NCBI GenBank assembly: GCA_002398875.1
Contig: DHCC01000059.1
Location: forward strand, 2,372-45,555
Origin: Bacteroidales bacterium UBA4912
GTDB lineage: Bacteria; Bacteroidota; Bacteroidia; Bacteroidales; Dysgonomonadaceae
Length of the DNA: 43,184 nt
Direction of reading: 5' to 3'
The notes beneath the pieces were generated by a model. It did not search any database, was not told the DNA's origin, and saw only the letters and a list, made by a program, of their open reading frames with translations. Every line of letters starts with the position of its first letter. Positions within the stretch are counted from its first letter, which is position 1. Below, one piece after another: positions 1 to 7,159 of the stretch. Made by a program: the position numbers and the translations under genes.

Positions 1-624
1 TATACTGATGGAGCTCAGATTGCATGCGGTTTCGGGACAGTATATGAAGCATTGGACAGAATCGGGATAAGTGGAAATGATGCTGTCCTGGTAACTGGAT
101 TGGGGCCTGTTGGGCTGGCTGCTTTAATGCTTGCAAAAGCTATGGGGGCACAAAAACTGGTGGGGACGGATACTGTAAAAGAAAGATGTGATATTGCAAA
201 GGGTATGGGTTTAGCTGATGAAGTGTATGTATCAGATGCAGATGCACTTCAAAATGTAATGAAAGCAACAAATAACAGGGGTTTTGAAAGAGCTGTGGAT
301 TGCTCCGGACACACTCTTGGTCGACAATTAGCTATCAGAGCTACGCGTCAGTGGGGTAAAATAGCAATGATTGGAGAAGGGGGTACGGTTGAATTTAATC
401 CTAGTCCTGATATAATTCATGATCAGAAGACTATTTTTGGATCATGGGTAACTTCTACCTGGAAAATGGAGGAGCTGGTTGAAAGAATTGTTCGCTGGGG
501 AATCCATCCTGAGGATTTGGTTACACATAGATTCACTCTATCAAAAGTAAGTGAAGCATTCTCACTCATGGCAGAGGGGAAATGTGGTAAAGTGGCAATC
601 GTTTTCGATGAAGAAATTAAGTAA
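1..624 (+). CDS. Zinc-type alcohol dehydrogenase (MDR superfamily), 3' part only
   Basis: The reading frame is open from base 1, so the N-terminal catalytic half lies outside the window and about 207 residues are visible. They contain the Rossmann motif GLGPVGLAALMLAKAMGA followed by an acidic residue region that would bind NAD(P), and the usual C-terminal helix-rich end of medium-chain dehydrogenases. A TTG at base 52 is only an internal leucine codon, because the frame before it already encodes family-like sequence (DGAQIACGFGTVYEALDR). The zinc ligands are upstream and cannot be checked. An aldo/keto reductase follows after 9 bases on the same strand, which suggests a two-gene polyol, sugar or alcohol redox unit. 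Substrate is unknown; L-threonine, sorbitol or galactitol dehydrogenase-like activities are all possible. Confidence 0.85.
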   Translation, partial: YTDGAQIACGFGTVYEALDRIGISGNDAVLVTGLGPVGLAALMLAKAMGAQKLVGTDTVKERCDIAKGMGLADEVYVSDADALQNVMKATNNRGFERAVDCSGHTLGRQLAIRATRQWGKIAMIGEGGTVEFNPSPDIIHDQKTIFGSWVTSTWKMEELVERIVRWGIHPEDLVTHRFTLSKVSEAFSLMAEGKCGKVAIVFDEEIK

Positions 625-633
625 TATATTGTT

Positions 634-1641
634 ATGCAAAAAATAGATTGTGGCAAGGTGCCAAAAATAACTTTAAGTAACGGATCTGTAATTCCTGTGA
701 TTGGAATGGGAACTTTCGGGTCTGATAATTATGATGCCCATACTATTGCAAAAGCCGTCAAAAGTGGTATTGAAATGGGGTATCGTCATATTGATTGCGC
801 TTCTGTATATGATAATGAAAAGGAGATAGGAGCTGTTCTTAAAGAAGTTTTTGATGATGGCATTGTAAAGCGTGATGAGATTTGGATAACATCAAAAGTA
901 TGGAACGACAAACACAATAATGTTATAGAATCTTGCAAGCAGACATTAAAAGATCTGCAGTTGGAATATTTGGATTTATATTTAGTTCACTGGCCTTTCC
1001 CAAACTTCCATCCACCCAGATGTGATGTAAATACCCGTCAGGAAAATGCAGTTCCTTATATTCATGAGAATTACATGAAAACATGGGAACAGATGGAAAG
1101 TTTACAAAAGATGGGGTTGACAAAAAATATCGGTACGTCCAATATGACAATCCCTAAAATGAAACTTTTATTGCGGGACTGTAATATAAAACCTGTAATA
1201 AATGAAATGGAGATACATCCACATTTTCAGCAACAAGAACTTTTCGACTTCTTAAAGAGTAATGGAATTGAAGTAATAGGATATAGCCCTATTGGATCTC
1301 CTAAACGTCCTGAGCGCGATAGGACTCCTGAAGATACTGTTGACATTGAGGATCCGGTTATAGTCTCAATAGCTCGCCGACTTAATGTACATCCGGCTGT
1401 TGTATGCCTGAAATGGGCTGTTCAACGCGGACAAATAACTATTCCTTTCACAGTGAAAGAGGACAAATTATACAATAACATTAAAGGTATTATAGAAGAT
1501 CCTTTAACAGATGATGATATGCTTAACATCTCAAAGATAGACAAGGGCAATCGTCTGATTAAAGGACAGGTTTTCTTATGGAAAACAGCTGAAAGCTGGG
1601 AAGATCTTTGGGATTTGGACGGGAAGATAAAAAATAATTAA
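634..1641 (+). CDS. Aldo/keto reductase (AKR family)
   Basis: This 335-residue protein has the single (alpha/beta)8-barrel of NAD(P)H-dependent aldo/keto reductases. The catalytic tetrad is complete: Asp54 and Tyr59 in HIDCASVYDNE, Lys88 in ITSKVW and His119 in LVHWPF. The C-terminal cofactor region (IPFTVKEDKLYNNIKGI) departs somewhat from the common IPKS form, so cofactor preference is uncertain. It starts with ATG 9 bases after the upstream alcohol dehydrogenase and is probably cotranscribed with it, so the pair may interconvert a carbonyl and its alcohol. Loop insertions make it slightly longer than the 270-320 residues usual for the family. The natural substrate cannot be told from the sequence. 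Confidence 0.88.
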   Translation: MQKIDCGKVPKITLSNGSVIPVIGMGTFGSDNYDAHTIAKAVKSGIEMGYRHIDCASVYDNEKEIGAVLKEVFDDGIVKRDEIWITSKVWNDKHNNVIESCKQTLKDLQLEYLDLYLVHWPFPNFHPPRCDVNTRQENAVPYIHENYMKTWEQMESLQKMGLTKNIGTSNMTIPKMKLLLRDCNIKPVINEMEIHPHFQQQELFDFLKSNGIEVIGYSPIGSPKRPERDRTPEDTVDIEDPVIVSIARRLNVHPAVVCLKWAVQRGQITIPFTVKEDKLYNNIKGIIEDPLTDDDMLNISKIDKGNRLIKGQVFLWKTAESWEDLWDLDGKIKNN

Positions 1642-1650
1642 ATGTGTGGT

Positions 1651-1684
1651 AAAAAAACTCCCTCAAAATTTCTTTTGAGGGAGT
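1651..1684 (-). terminator. Rho-independent terminator of tRNA-Leu (possibly bidirectional)
   Basis: Bases 1657-1668 and 1673-1684 form a perfect 12-bp stem with a 4-base loop. Read on the minus strand the stem is followed by a run of T (the A-run at 1651-1657), which is the classical terminator layout downstream of the tRNA. On the plus strand the stem also follows the aldo/keto reductase stop by 15 bases, but the tract after it is less T-rich, so use in that direction is less certain. Confidence 0.85.
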
Positions 1685-1705
1685 AACTTTGTAATTTGTT
1701 TTTTG

Positions 1706-1787
1706 TGCGGTCGAAGGGACTCGAACCCCCACGTCTCTCGACACTAGATCCTAAGTCTAGCGCGGCTACCAATTACGCCACGACCGC
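1706..1787 (-). tRNA. tRNA-Leu, anticodon UAG
   Basis: The minus strand folds into a full class II tRNA. The 7-bp acceptor stem (GCGGTCG with CGACCGC) pairs perfectly, the D arm contains AATTGGTAGC, and the 5-bp anticodon stem CTAGA/TCTAG encloses the loop CTTAGGA. The anticodon TAG is at 1751-1753. There is a long variable arm (GTC-GAGA-GAC) and a T arm with TTCGAGT. The discriminator base is A and CCA is not encoded, so CCA must be added post-transcriptionally. UAG reads CUA and, through wobble, other CUN leucine codons. A promoter element lies 10 bases upstream of the 5' end and a strong terminator follows, so it is a single-gene transcription unit. Confidence 0.97.
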
Positions 1788-1797
1788 AATCGGAGTG

Positions 1798-1805
1798 CAA
1801 AGATA
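1798..1805 (-). promoter_or_regulatory. -7 promoter element of tRNA-Leu
   Basis: The minus strand reads TATCTTTG, a perfect match to the Bacteroidota sigma-ABfr -7 element TAnnTTTG. It ends 10 bases before the mature 5' end of the tRNA, which is the spacing expected for a very short leader. No clear -33 TTTG was found. Confidence 0.65.
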
Positions 1806-1820
1806 CAACTTATTTTTAAT

Positions 1821-2405
1821 TTACCTTGATTTTAGGCAGTATTTTTTTACTGTTTCCTCAATCACTTTAGGATAATGCTCATATTCCAATGCATGAACCT
1901 TGTTTGCTATATCATCAGGTGTATCTTCGAGCAAAACATCACAAAATGATTGAAAGATTATATCCCCTTCATCATAGTTCTCATTTATATAATGTATGGT
2001 GATCCCAGTTTCCAGGTCACCTGCATTTTTCACGGCCTGATGAACACGATCGCCATACATCCCTTTACCACCATGTTTGGGCAGTAGTGCAGGATGAATA
2101 TTTATAATGGATTCGGGATATGACTCCAGAATTGAATCGGGTACTTTTAATAAAAAACCTGCCAGTACTATAAAATCGATTTTATAATCTTTGAGGGTTT
2201 TCAATATCTTTATACCATCAGCAAATTCTATTTTATTAAATGAAACAGATGGGATTCTCAGTTTTTTTGCACGCTCGTGTACGTAAGCATCACTCTTGTT
2301 TGATACAATAAGAGTTATGCTAATATTATTATTATCAGAAAAATAATTAGCAATATTTTCTGCATTACTTCCATTACCTGAGGCAAAAATTGCAACATTC
2401 ACCAT
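1821..2405 (-). CDS. purN: Phosphoribosylglycinamide formyltransferase
   Basis: PurN transfers a formyl group from 10-formyltetrahydrofolate to GAR in step three of cytosolic purine synthesis. The N-terminal phosphate-binding stretch VAIFASGNGSNAENI is present. So is the active-site block INIHPALLPKHGGKGMYGD, with the conserved Asn-x-His, and the catalytic Asp lies in HYINENYDEGDII. I place the start at the ATG at 2405 (194 residues), which puts the beta strand right at the N-terminus as in relatives; the frame is open to a further start at 2429, but that extension runs into the dyad shared with the acpP side. The gene is transcribed away from acpP and towards tRNA-Leu. purD, a second gene of the pathway, lies 9 kb away. 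Confidence 0.93.
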   Translation of the reverse strand: MVNVAIFASGNGSNAENIANYFSDNNNISITLIVSNKSDAYVHERAKKLRIPSVSFNKIEFADGIKILKTLKDYKIDFIVLAGFLLKVPDSILESYPESIINIHPALLPKHGGKGMYGDRVHQAVKNAGDLETGITIHYINENYDEGDIIFQSFCDVLLEDTPDDIANKVHALEYEHYPKVIEETVKKYCLKSR

Positions 2406-2423
2406 TGAAAAGTCTATTTTTTT

Positions 2424-2446
2424 GCACAAATAAACTATATTTGTGC
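2424..2446. promoter_or_regulatory. Operator-like dyad 1 in the purN-acpP intergenic region
   Basis: A perfect inverted repeat GCACAAAT-N7-ATTTGTGC spans these bases. A second dyad of the same design lies at 2477-2499, with centres 53 bp apart. The right arm overlaps TATATTTG (2436-2443), which matches the -7 promoter element in the plus direction. This looks like a repressor or activator site; the regulator is unknown. Confidence 0.5.
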
Positions 2447-2474
2447 ACCTTTTTGATTTTTAGTGGACAAAAGC

Positions 2475-2506
2475 TTGCACAATTAGAGAAAAATTGTGTT
2501 ACTTTG
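2475..2506 (+). promoter_or_regulatory. Probable acpP-fabF promoter with operator-like dyad 2
   Basis: A -33-like TTG (2475-2477), a 21-base spacer and a -7-like TTACTTTG (2499-2506, one mismatch to TAnnTTTG) lie 52 bases before the acpP start. The spacer is almost filled by a dyad CACAATT-N7-AATTGTG (2478-2498) that matches the dyad at 2424-2446 in arm sequence and spacing. A protein bound here would block RNA polymerase, so repression of fatty-acid synthesis genes is a reasonable inference. Confidence 0.5.
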
Positions 2507-2558
2507 CAATCGCAAATTTAAGAATAATATTTTTATTTATTAATTAATATCGAAAGTT

Positions 2559-2795
2559 ATGTCAGAAGTAGCACAAAGAGTGAAATCTATCATTGTCGAC
2601 AAATTGGGAGTTGAAGAATCTGAAGTTACAGAAACTGCAAGCTTCACCAATGATTTAGGAGCTGATTCACTTGATACAGTAGAGTTGATTATGGAATTCG
2701 AAAAAGAATTCAACATCTCAATTCCTGACGATCAGGCAGAAAAGATCTCAAGTGTTGGCGATGCAATTTCGTATGTAGAACAACACGCGAAATAA
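2559..2795 (+). CDS. acpP: Acyl carrier protein
   Basis: This is a 78-residue acidic four-helix acyl carrier protein that holds growing fatty acyl chains on a 4'-phosphopantetheine arm. The attachment serine is Ser37 in the motif DLGADSLDTVEL. Length and composition are canonical. It starts with ATG and is followed after 12 bases by fabF, the usual pairing, with rnc completing a three-gene unit conserved across many bacteria. Its promoter region carries two matching dyads, which suggests dedicated regulation of this operon. Confidence 0.98.
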   Translation: MSEVAQRVKSIIVDKLGVEESEVTETASFTNDLGADSLDTVELIMEFEKEFNISIPDDQAEKISSVGDAISYVEQHAK

Positions 2796-2807
2796 TCCAT
2801 TTTATTC

Positions 2808-4067
2808 ATGGAATTAAAAAGAGTTGTAGTAACAGGCCTGGGAACCATTAATCCGCTGGGCAACGACGTGGAAACCACGTGGAAAAATGCTTTAGCCGGT
2901 AGAAGTGGAGCTGGGCCTATTACTCATTTCGATTCGTCACTTTTCAAGACTCAATTTGCTTGCGAAGTAAAGGATTTTGATCCAAATAATCTTTTCGAGA
3001 GAAAAGAAGCAAGGAAATATGACCGATATTCACATTTTGCCATTCAGGCAGCGAAAGAAGCAATGGAAGATTCGGGACTTGATCTGGAAAAAGAGAATAG
3101 AGATCGGATAGGTGTGATCTTTTCTGCCGGGATTGGTGGAATAAGAACTTTTGAAGAAGAGGTAGGCGGTTATTATCTTGAACAAGATAAAAGTCCAAGG
3201 TTTAATCCTTTTTTCATTCCGAAAATGATAGCTGATATTGCTGCAGGGCACATCTCTATGATTTATGGACTGAGGGGTCCTAACTATGCAACCGTGTCAG
3301 CCTGTGCTTCATCAACAAACTCAATAGTGGATGCATTCAATCTCATCAGGCTTAACAAAGCAAATGTGATTGTATCCGGAGGATCTGAAGCAACCATCAG
3401 CGCTGCTGCTGTAGGAGGTTTCAATGCAATGCACGCGCTCTCAACAAGAAATGACGCACCCGAAACAGCTTCACGTCCATTTAGTGCAAGTCGTGACGGA
3501 TTTGTCATTGGCGAAGGCGGTACTGTTCTGGTTCTTGAAGAACTGGAGCATGCCATAGCCCGTGGAGCAACTATTTATGCAGAAGTAGCAGGAGGAGGAA
3601 TGTCGGCAGATGCTTATCATATCACCGCTTCACATCCTGAAGGACTTGGTGCCAAGCTTGTAATGAGAAATGCACTGGAAGATGCAAATCTCACTCCAGA
3701 GGATATAGATTATATAAATGTTCACGGAACATCTACACCTGTTGGTGATATATCTGAAGCTAGAGCTATACTTGACGTGTTTGGCGATTATAGCTATAAG
3801 TTAAACATCAGTTCTACAAAATCGATGACCGGACATCTTCTTGGAGGTGCGGGAGCGCTTGAAGCTCTCTTTTGCATACTTTCGATAAGAGATCAGGTAG
3901 TTCCCCCAACCATTAACCATGAAGAAGGGGATAATGATCCGGATATCGACTACAATCTGAATTTCACATTCAACAAAGCTCAAAAAAGAGAGATAAGAGC
4001 TGCGTTATCTAATACTTTTGGCTTTGGGGGACACAACGCAAGTGTAATTCTCAAGCAATACAACTAG
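2808..4067 (+). CDS. fabF: Beta-ketoacyl-ACP synthase II
   Basis: FabF condenses malonyl-ACP with acyl-ACP during fatty-acid elongation. The 419-residue protein has the thiolase fold and an intact Cys-His-His triad: Cys166 in TVSACASSTNS, His306 in NVHGTSTPVGD and His343 in MTGHLLGGAG. The C-terminal glycine-rich motif NTFGFGGHNASV is also present. Length matches the family. It sits between acpP (12 bases upstream) and rnc (4 bases downstream) and is evidently cotranscribed with both. The KASII (FabF) rather than KASI (FabB) assignment rests on length and on the acpP-fabF context. Confidence 0.96.
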   Translation: MELKRVVVTGLGTINPLGNDVETTWKNALAGRSGAGPITHFDSSLFKTQFACEVKDFDPNNLFERKEARKYDRYSHFAIQAAKEAMEDSGLDLEKENRDRIGVIFSAGIGGIRTFEEEVGGYYLEQDKSPRFNPFFIPKMIADIAAGHISMIYGLRGPNYATVSACASSTNSIVDAFNLIRLNKANVIVSGGSEATISAAAVGGFNAMHALSTRNDAPETASRPFSASRDGFVIGEGGTVLVLEELEHAIARGATIYAEVAGGGMSADAYHITASHPEGLGAKLVMRNALEDANLTPEDIDYINVHGTSTPVGDISEARAILDVFGDYSYKLNISSTKSMTGHLLGGAGALEALFCILSIRDQVVPPTINHEEGDNDPDIDYNLNFTFNKAQKREIRAALSNTFGFGGHNASVILKQYN

Positions 4068-4071
4068 TAGT

Positions 4072-4869
4072 GTGTTAAGAAGACTCGTGAAAAGGGTAAA
4101 GGCTATTCCTCATAGAGGTAAAGAGCCTTACCTTTCGTTTTACAACGTACTGGGATTTTATCCTGACAGGATTGATCTCTATAAAGAAGCCATGACTCAC
4201 CGCTCCTCCTCCATTCGTTCCAAAAAAGGCAAATGGGTAAATAATGAGCGACTTGAATTCTTGGGTGATGCTATATTGGATGCAATTGTAGCTGATATCC
4301 TTTATAAGAAATTTGAACACAAGAAAGAGGGTTTTCTCACCAGCACTCGTTCCCGCATAGTGCAGAGGGAAACACTTAATAAACTTGCTGTGGACTTGGG
4401 ATTGGATAAGCTGATTGTTTCAGCCACCCGGAACCTTGCACACAACACTAATATTAACGGCGATGCACTCGAAGCTCTTATTGGTGCCATTTACCTTGAT
4501 CAGGGATACCGTGTTGCTAAGAAGTTCGTGTTTGAAACTCTAATAAAGCAACATTTGAATATTGATAAAGTTCTGAAGAGTGAAGTCGATTTTAAGTCAA
4601 GATTGATTGAGTGGGGACAAAAAAACAAAGTTGATGTGACTTTTGAAGTAACAGAGTCTTCATACGACACACAAAACAATCCTGTTTTCATTTCCTGCGT
4701 TAAGGTTGGCAATGTAGAAATTGGCTCTGGAAAAGGCTATTCAAAGAAAGAATCGCATCAGAAAGCTGCAAAAGTAGCCATTAAAAAATTGCGTGAAAGC
4801 AATGATCTGCAGGATATTCTTACAGACTCCACAAAATCTGATTCAGAGGAGAACGATAAAGAATCTTAA
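4072..4869 (+). CDS. rnc: Ribonuclease III
   Basis: This endonuclease cleaves double-stranded RNA in rRNA processing and mRNA turnover. The catalytic domain carries the signature NERLEFLGDAILDAI, with the acidic residues Glu59, Glu62 and Asp66, and the second acidic cluster GDALEALIGAIYLDQGY. A C-terminal double-stranded-RNA-binding domain covers about residues 168-245 and ends in GKGYSKKESHQKAAKVAIKKL. An acidic tail of about 20 residues follows. The start is GTG at 4072, four bases after the fabF stop; the resulting N-terminus (MLRRLVKR...SFYNVLGFYP) matches the extended form seen in Bacteroidales. It converges on pfkA with only 4 bases between the stop codons. Confidence 0.95.
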   Translation: MLRRLVKRVKAIPHRGKEPYLSFYNVLGFYPDRIDLYKEAMTHRSSSIRSKKGKWVNNERLEFLGDAILDAIVADILYKKFEHKKEGFLTSTRSRIVQRETLNKLAVDLGLDKLIVSATRNLAHNTNINGDALEALIGAIYLDQGYRVAKKFVFETLIKQHLNIDKVLKSEVDFKSRLIEWGQKNKVDVTFEVTESSYDTQNNPVFISCVKVGNVEIGSGKGYSKKESHQKAAKVAIKKLRESNDLQDILTDSTKSDSEENDKES

Positions 4870-4885
4870 GGGGTTACCAAACCCC
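4870..4885. terminator. Short GC-rich hairpin across the rnc-pfkA stop codons
   Basis: GGGGTT-ACCA-AACCCC is a perfect 6-bp stem with a 4-base loop. It occupies the 4-base gap and the last codons of pfkA (Gly-Val-Trp-stop). Neither side has a strong T-tract, so it is at best a weak bidirectional terminator or RNA end stabiliser shared by two convergent genes. Confidence 0.35.
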
Positions 4886-5890
4886 GAAAGATATTCCCAT
4901 TTTTTTACCCTGAACTACAAGGTCAGTATCCGGTGTTACAACACGCAGCTTACCTTCAACTTCAGATAATGGCACATCAGATATTTCATTTCCAAGTTTA
5001 GCAACCATACGACCGAACTTGCCTTCATAAATAAGATCAGCTGCACGTCCTCCTAAAAGTGTTCCTAGAATTTTGTCACTGGGTGAAGGAGATCCACCTC
5101 TTTGGATGTATCCTAAAACAGTTTCACGTGTCTCATACCCTGTCTGCTCCTGAATCTCTCTGGCAAAGTAAGTAGCCGGGCGTTCTTTAGTTGGGAGTTC
5201 CACCCCTTCAGCCACTGCAACAATTGAATAAGCTTTTCCTATCTCCATCCGCTTGTTGATCTTATCGATTATAACTTTCATATTATAACCCAGCTCGGGG
5301 AGTAAAATAATATCAGCACCACCTGCCATACCTGCATAAAGGGTGATCCAACCGGCATGATGTCCCATAAGTTCAATAACCATAACACGGCGGTGAGAAC
5401 TGGCAGTTGAATGTAGTCTGTCAATAGCTTCAGTTGCAATATTTACAGCTGTATCAAATCCAAAGGTCACATCAGTACCATAAACATCATTATCAATAGT
5501 TTTTGGTATACCGATAACGTTAAGCCCCAACTCAGAAAGCATATAGGTTGTACGTTGAGTCCCATTACCCCCTATACATACAAGACAATCCAATCCCAAC
5601 TCATGATAAGCATTCTTAATCTGCTCCCTGTCCTTCTCATCAGGTGAGGTAATCATTTTACGAAAAACCTTTTCTCTTGCAGTACCCAGTATAGTACCAC
5701 CTAAATTCAATATACCGGAAAGCGAAGGATCAGTCAGCTCTACTATATCTTTATAAAGTAGCCCTGTGAAGCCATTCTGAATCCCTATTACCTGCATACC
5801 ATAATTATTGATAGCCGTTTTGCCAACACCACGAATGGTTGCATTAATTCCGGGTGCATCTCCACCCGATGATAGAATTCCAATTTTCAT
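4874..5890 (-). CDS. pfkA: 6-phosphofructokinase, atypical active-site subgroup
   Basis: PFK phosphorylates fructose 6-phosphate at the committed step of glycolysis. The 338-residue protein has the short single-domain PFK layout with SSGGDAPGINATIRG at the N-terminus and the catalytic PKTIDND motif (Asp133). The substrate-binding helix DRLHSTASSHRRVMVIELMG also fits. It is unusual at the Mg-nucleotide site: the usual GGDGS is GGNGT (Asn109 in place of the Mg-binding Asp), and Lys130 replaces the Gly of ATP-dependent enzymes, as in pyrophosphate-dependent PFKs, while Gly110 is ATP-like. Phosphoryl donor (ATP or PPi) is therefore uncertain. The gene follows surE and lpxB on the same strand but is separated from lpxB by a 92-base gap with a repeat-like sequence. 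Confidence 0.9.
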   Translation of the reverse strand: MKIGILSSGGDAPGINATIRGVGKTAINNYGMQVIGIQNGFTGLLYKDIVELTDPSLSGILNLGGTILGTAREKVFRKMITSPDEKDREQIKNAYHELGLDCLVCIGGNGTQRTTYMLSELGLNVIGIPKTIDNDVYGTDVTFGFDTAVNIATEAIDRLHSTASSHRRVMVIELMGHHAGWITLYAGMAGGADIILLPELGYNMKVIIDKINKRMEIGKAYSIVAVAEGVELPTKERPATYFAREIQEQTGYETRETVLGYIQRGGSPSPSDKILGTLLGGRAADLIYEGKFGRMVAKLGNEISDVPLSEVEGKLRVVTPDTDLVVQGKKMGISFGVW

Positions 5891-5913
5891 TTGATTTCTG
5901 TTTTAAATATTTT

Positions 5914-5947
5914 TTCGCACAGATGCACAAAGACACACAAAGTAAAG
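5914..5947. repeat. Intergenic repeat-like segment between lpxB and pfkA
   Basis: The gap holds CGCACAGATGCACAAAGACA followed by CACAAAGTAAAG, or on the minus strand CTTTGTGTGTCTTTGTGCATC then TGTGCG. This resembles a dispersed intergenic sequence (CTTTGTGT..CTTTGTGCATCTGTG) that I recall from many genomes including Bacteroidota. Only one copy is in the window, so repeat status rests on memory and cannot be shown here. Confidence 0.4.
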
Positions 5948-5982
5948 AAAAAAGGGAGAAAAAATGGATTATAAAAGAAATA

Positions 5983-7116
5983 TTAAGTTGTTTTGGAATA
6001 AATAATTTTAGCAGCTCTGCCTGAAGCACCGCTTTCACCAAGAATTTCACGCATCTCCTTGTAGTTATTAAGCATGTTTTGTCTGTATTTTTGTACATGA
6101 AGCATTTGCCCAAGCTCTCTACGTACATTTTCAACAGTGAATGATTCGGCAAAATACTCTTTCACCACTTCCTGATTACAAATAAGATTTACTAGCGAGA
6201 TATATGGAGTATGAAGGATATTTCTAAAAGCCCAGCTTGAAAGTTTTGGTGCAGACATACGATAACAAACAACTTGCGGAACATCTAAAATAGCTGCTTC
6301 AAGAGTAGCAGTGCCCGAAGTCACAAGAGCCGCATCCGATTGTGCCAGAATACGGTAAGTCTGGTCAAACAGTACAACAACATCAGGATTAGAAGCAGTA
6401 TATCTTTTATAGAAATCGCGATCTATTCCCGGTGCTCCCGCTATAATAATCTGGTAACCATCAGTGTAACTTCCCACTGATTCGAGCATTGAAGGCAGAT
6501 TACCTGCAATCTCCTGTTTCCTGCTACCTGCAAGCAGAGCAATAATCGGTGTGTCTGGAAGTTCATTTGACTTTACAAAATCATTAAAAGATTCATATTT
6601 GTAATTTCTGTTTTCAATTGCATCAACGGTAGGATTGCCTACATAATGAACATCATAGTTGTGTTTCTTAAAGAAGTCGACTTCAAAAGGTAATATACAC
6701 AACATCTCATCGACATATTTCTTGAAAGACTTCACGCGATACTCTTTCCAGGCCCATACCTTTGGAGAGATATAATAATAGACAGGGAAACTAAGCTTTG
6801 TCTTTATATACTTTGCAATCTTCAAATTAAAACCTGGATAATCAACAAGAATAACTGCATCAGGTTTATACTCTGATATATCTCTTTTACATAGAGAGAG
6901 ATTTTTAAGAATTGTCCGGCTGTTCATAATAACCGGCATTATCCCCATGAATGCTAGTTCACGGTAATGTTTTACAAGGGTACCACCAGCCGATTTCATA
7001 AGATCACCCCCAAAAAAGCGGAAATCAGCATTTTTATCTAGTTCTTTTAATGATTTCATCAAGTTTGATGCATGTAAATCCCCGGATGCTTCGCCAGCTA
7101 CTAAATAATACTTCAT
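5983..7116 (-). CDS. lpxB: Lipid-A-disaccharide synthase
   Basis: LpxB is a GT19 glycosyltransferase that joins 2,3-diacylglucosamine 1-phosphate to UDP-2,3-diacylglucosamine, forming the lipid A disaccharide at the inner face of the inner membrane. The 377-residue protein starts with the family hallmark MKYYLVAGEASGDLHASNL. It also has YYISPKVWAWKEYRVKSF, YVGNPTVDAI, LLAGSRKQEI and TSGTATLEAAI in the expected order, the last two lining the UDP-sugar site. It follows surE by 43 bases, a pairing common in Bacteroidota, and is probably read from the surE promoter. The other lipid A gene here, lpxH, is 15 kb away. Confidence 0.95.
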   Translation of the reverse strand: MKYYLVAGEASGDLHASNLMKSLKELDKNADFRFFGGDLMKSAGGTLVKHYRELAFMGIMPVIMNSRTILKNLSLCKRDISEYKPDAVILVDYPGFNLKIAKYIKTKLSFPVYYYISPKVWAWKEYRVKSFKKYVDEMLCILPFEVDFFKKHNYDVHYVGNPTVDAIENRNYKYESFNDFVKSNELPDTPIIALLAGSRKQEIAGNLPSMLESVGSYTDGYQIIIAGAPGIDRDFYKRYTASNPDVVVLFDQTYRILAQSDAALVTSGTATLEAAILDVPQVVCYRMSAPKLSSWAFRNILHTPYISLVNLICNQEVVKEYFAESFTVENVRRELGQMLHVQKYRQNMLNNYKEMREILGESGASGRAAKIIYSKTT

Positions 7117-7159
7117 AGTTGTACCCTTTTACCTAATAACAAAATTCAACTGATTAAAG

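Noticed and set aside
2424..2446. Dyad 1 read as a terminator for purN or as a riboswitch
   Set aside because: It lies at the 5' side of purN rather than its 3' end, its stem is AT-rich, and it matches a second dyad at the promoter, which fits a protein-binding site better.
5844..6152. Minus-strand open frame of 102 codons between pfkA and lpxB
   Set aside because: It overlaps the 3' end of lpxB in another frame, has no family-like features and is Cys/Leu/Phe-rich as shadows of AT-rich DNA often are.
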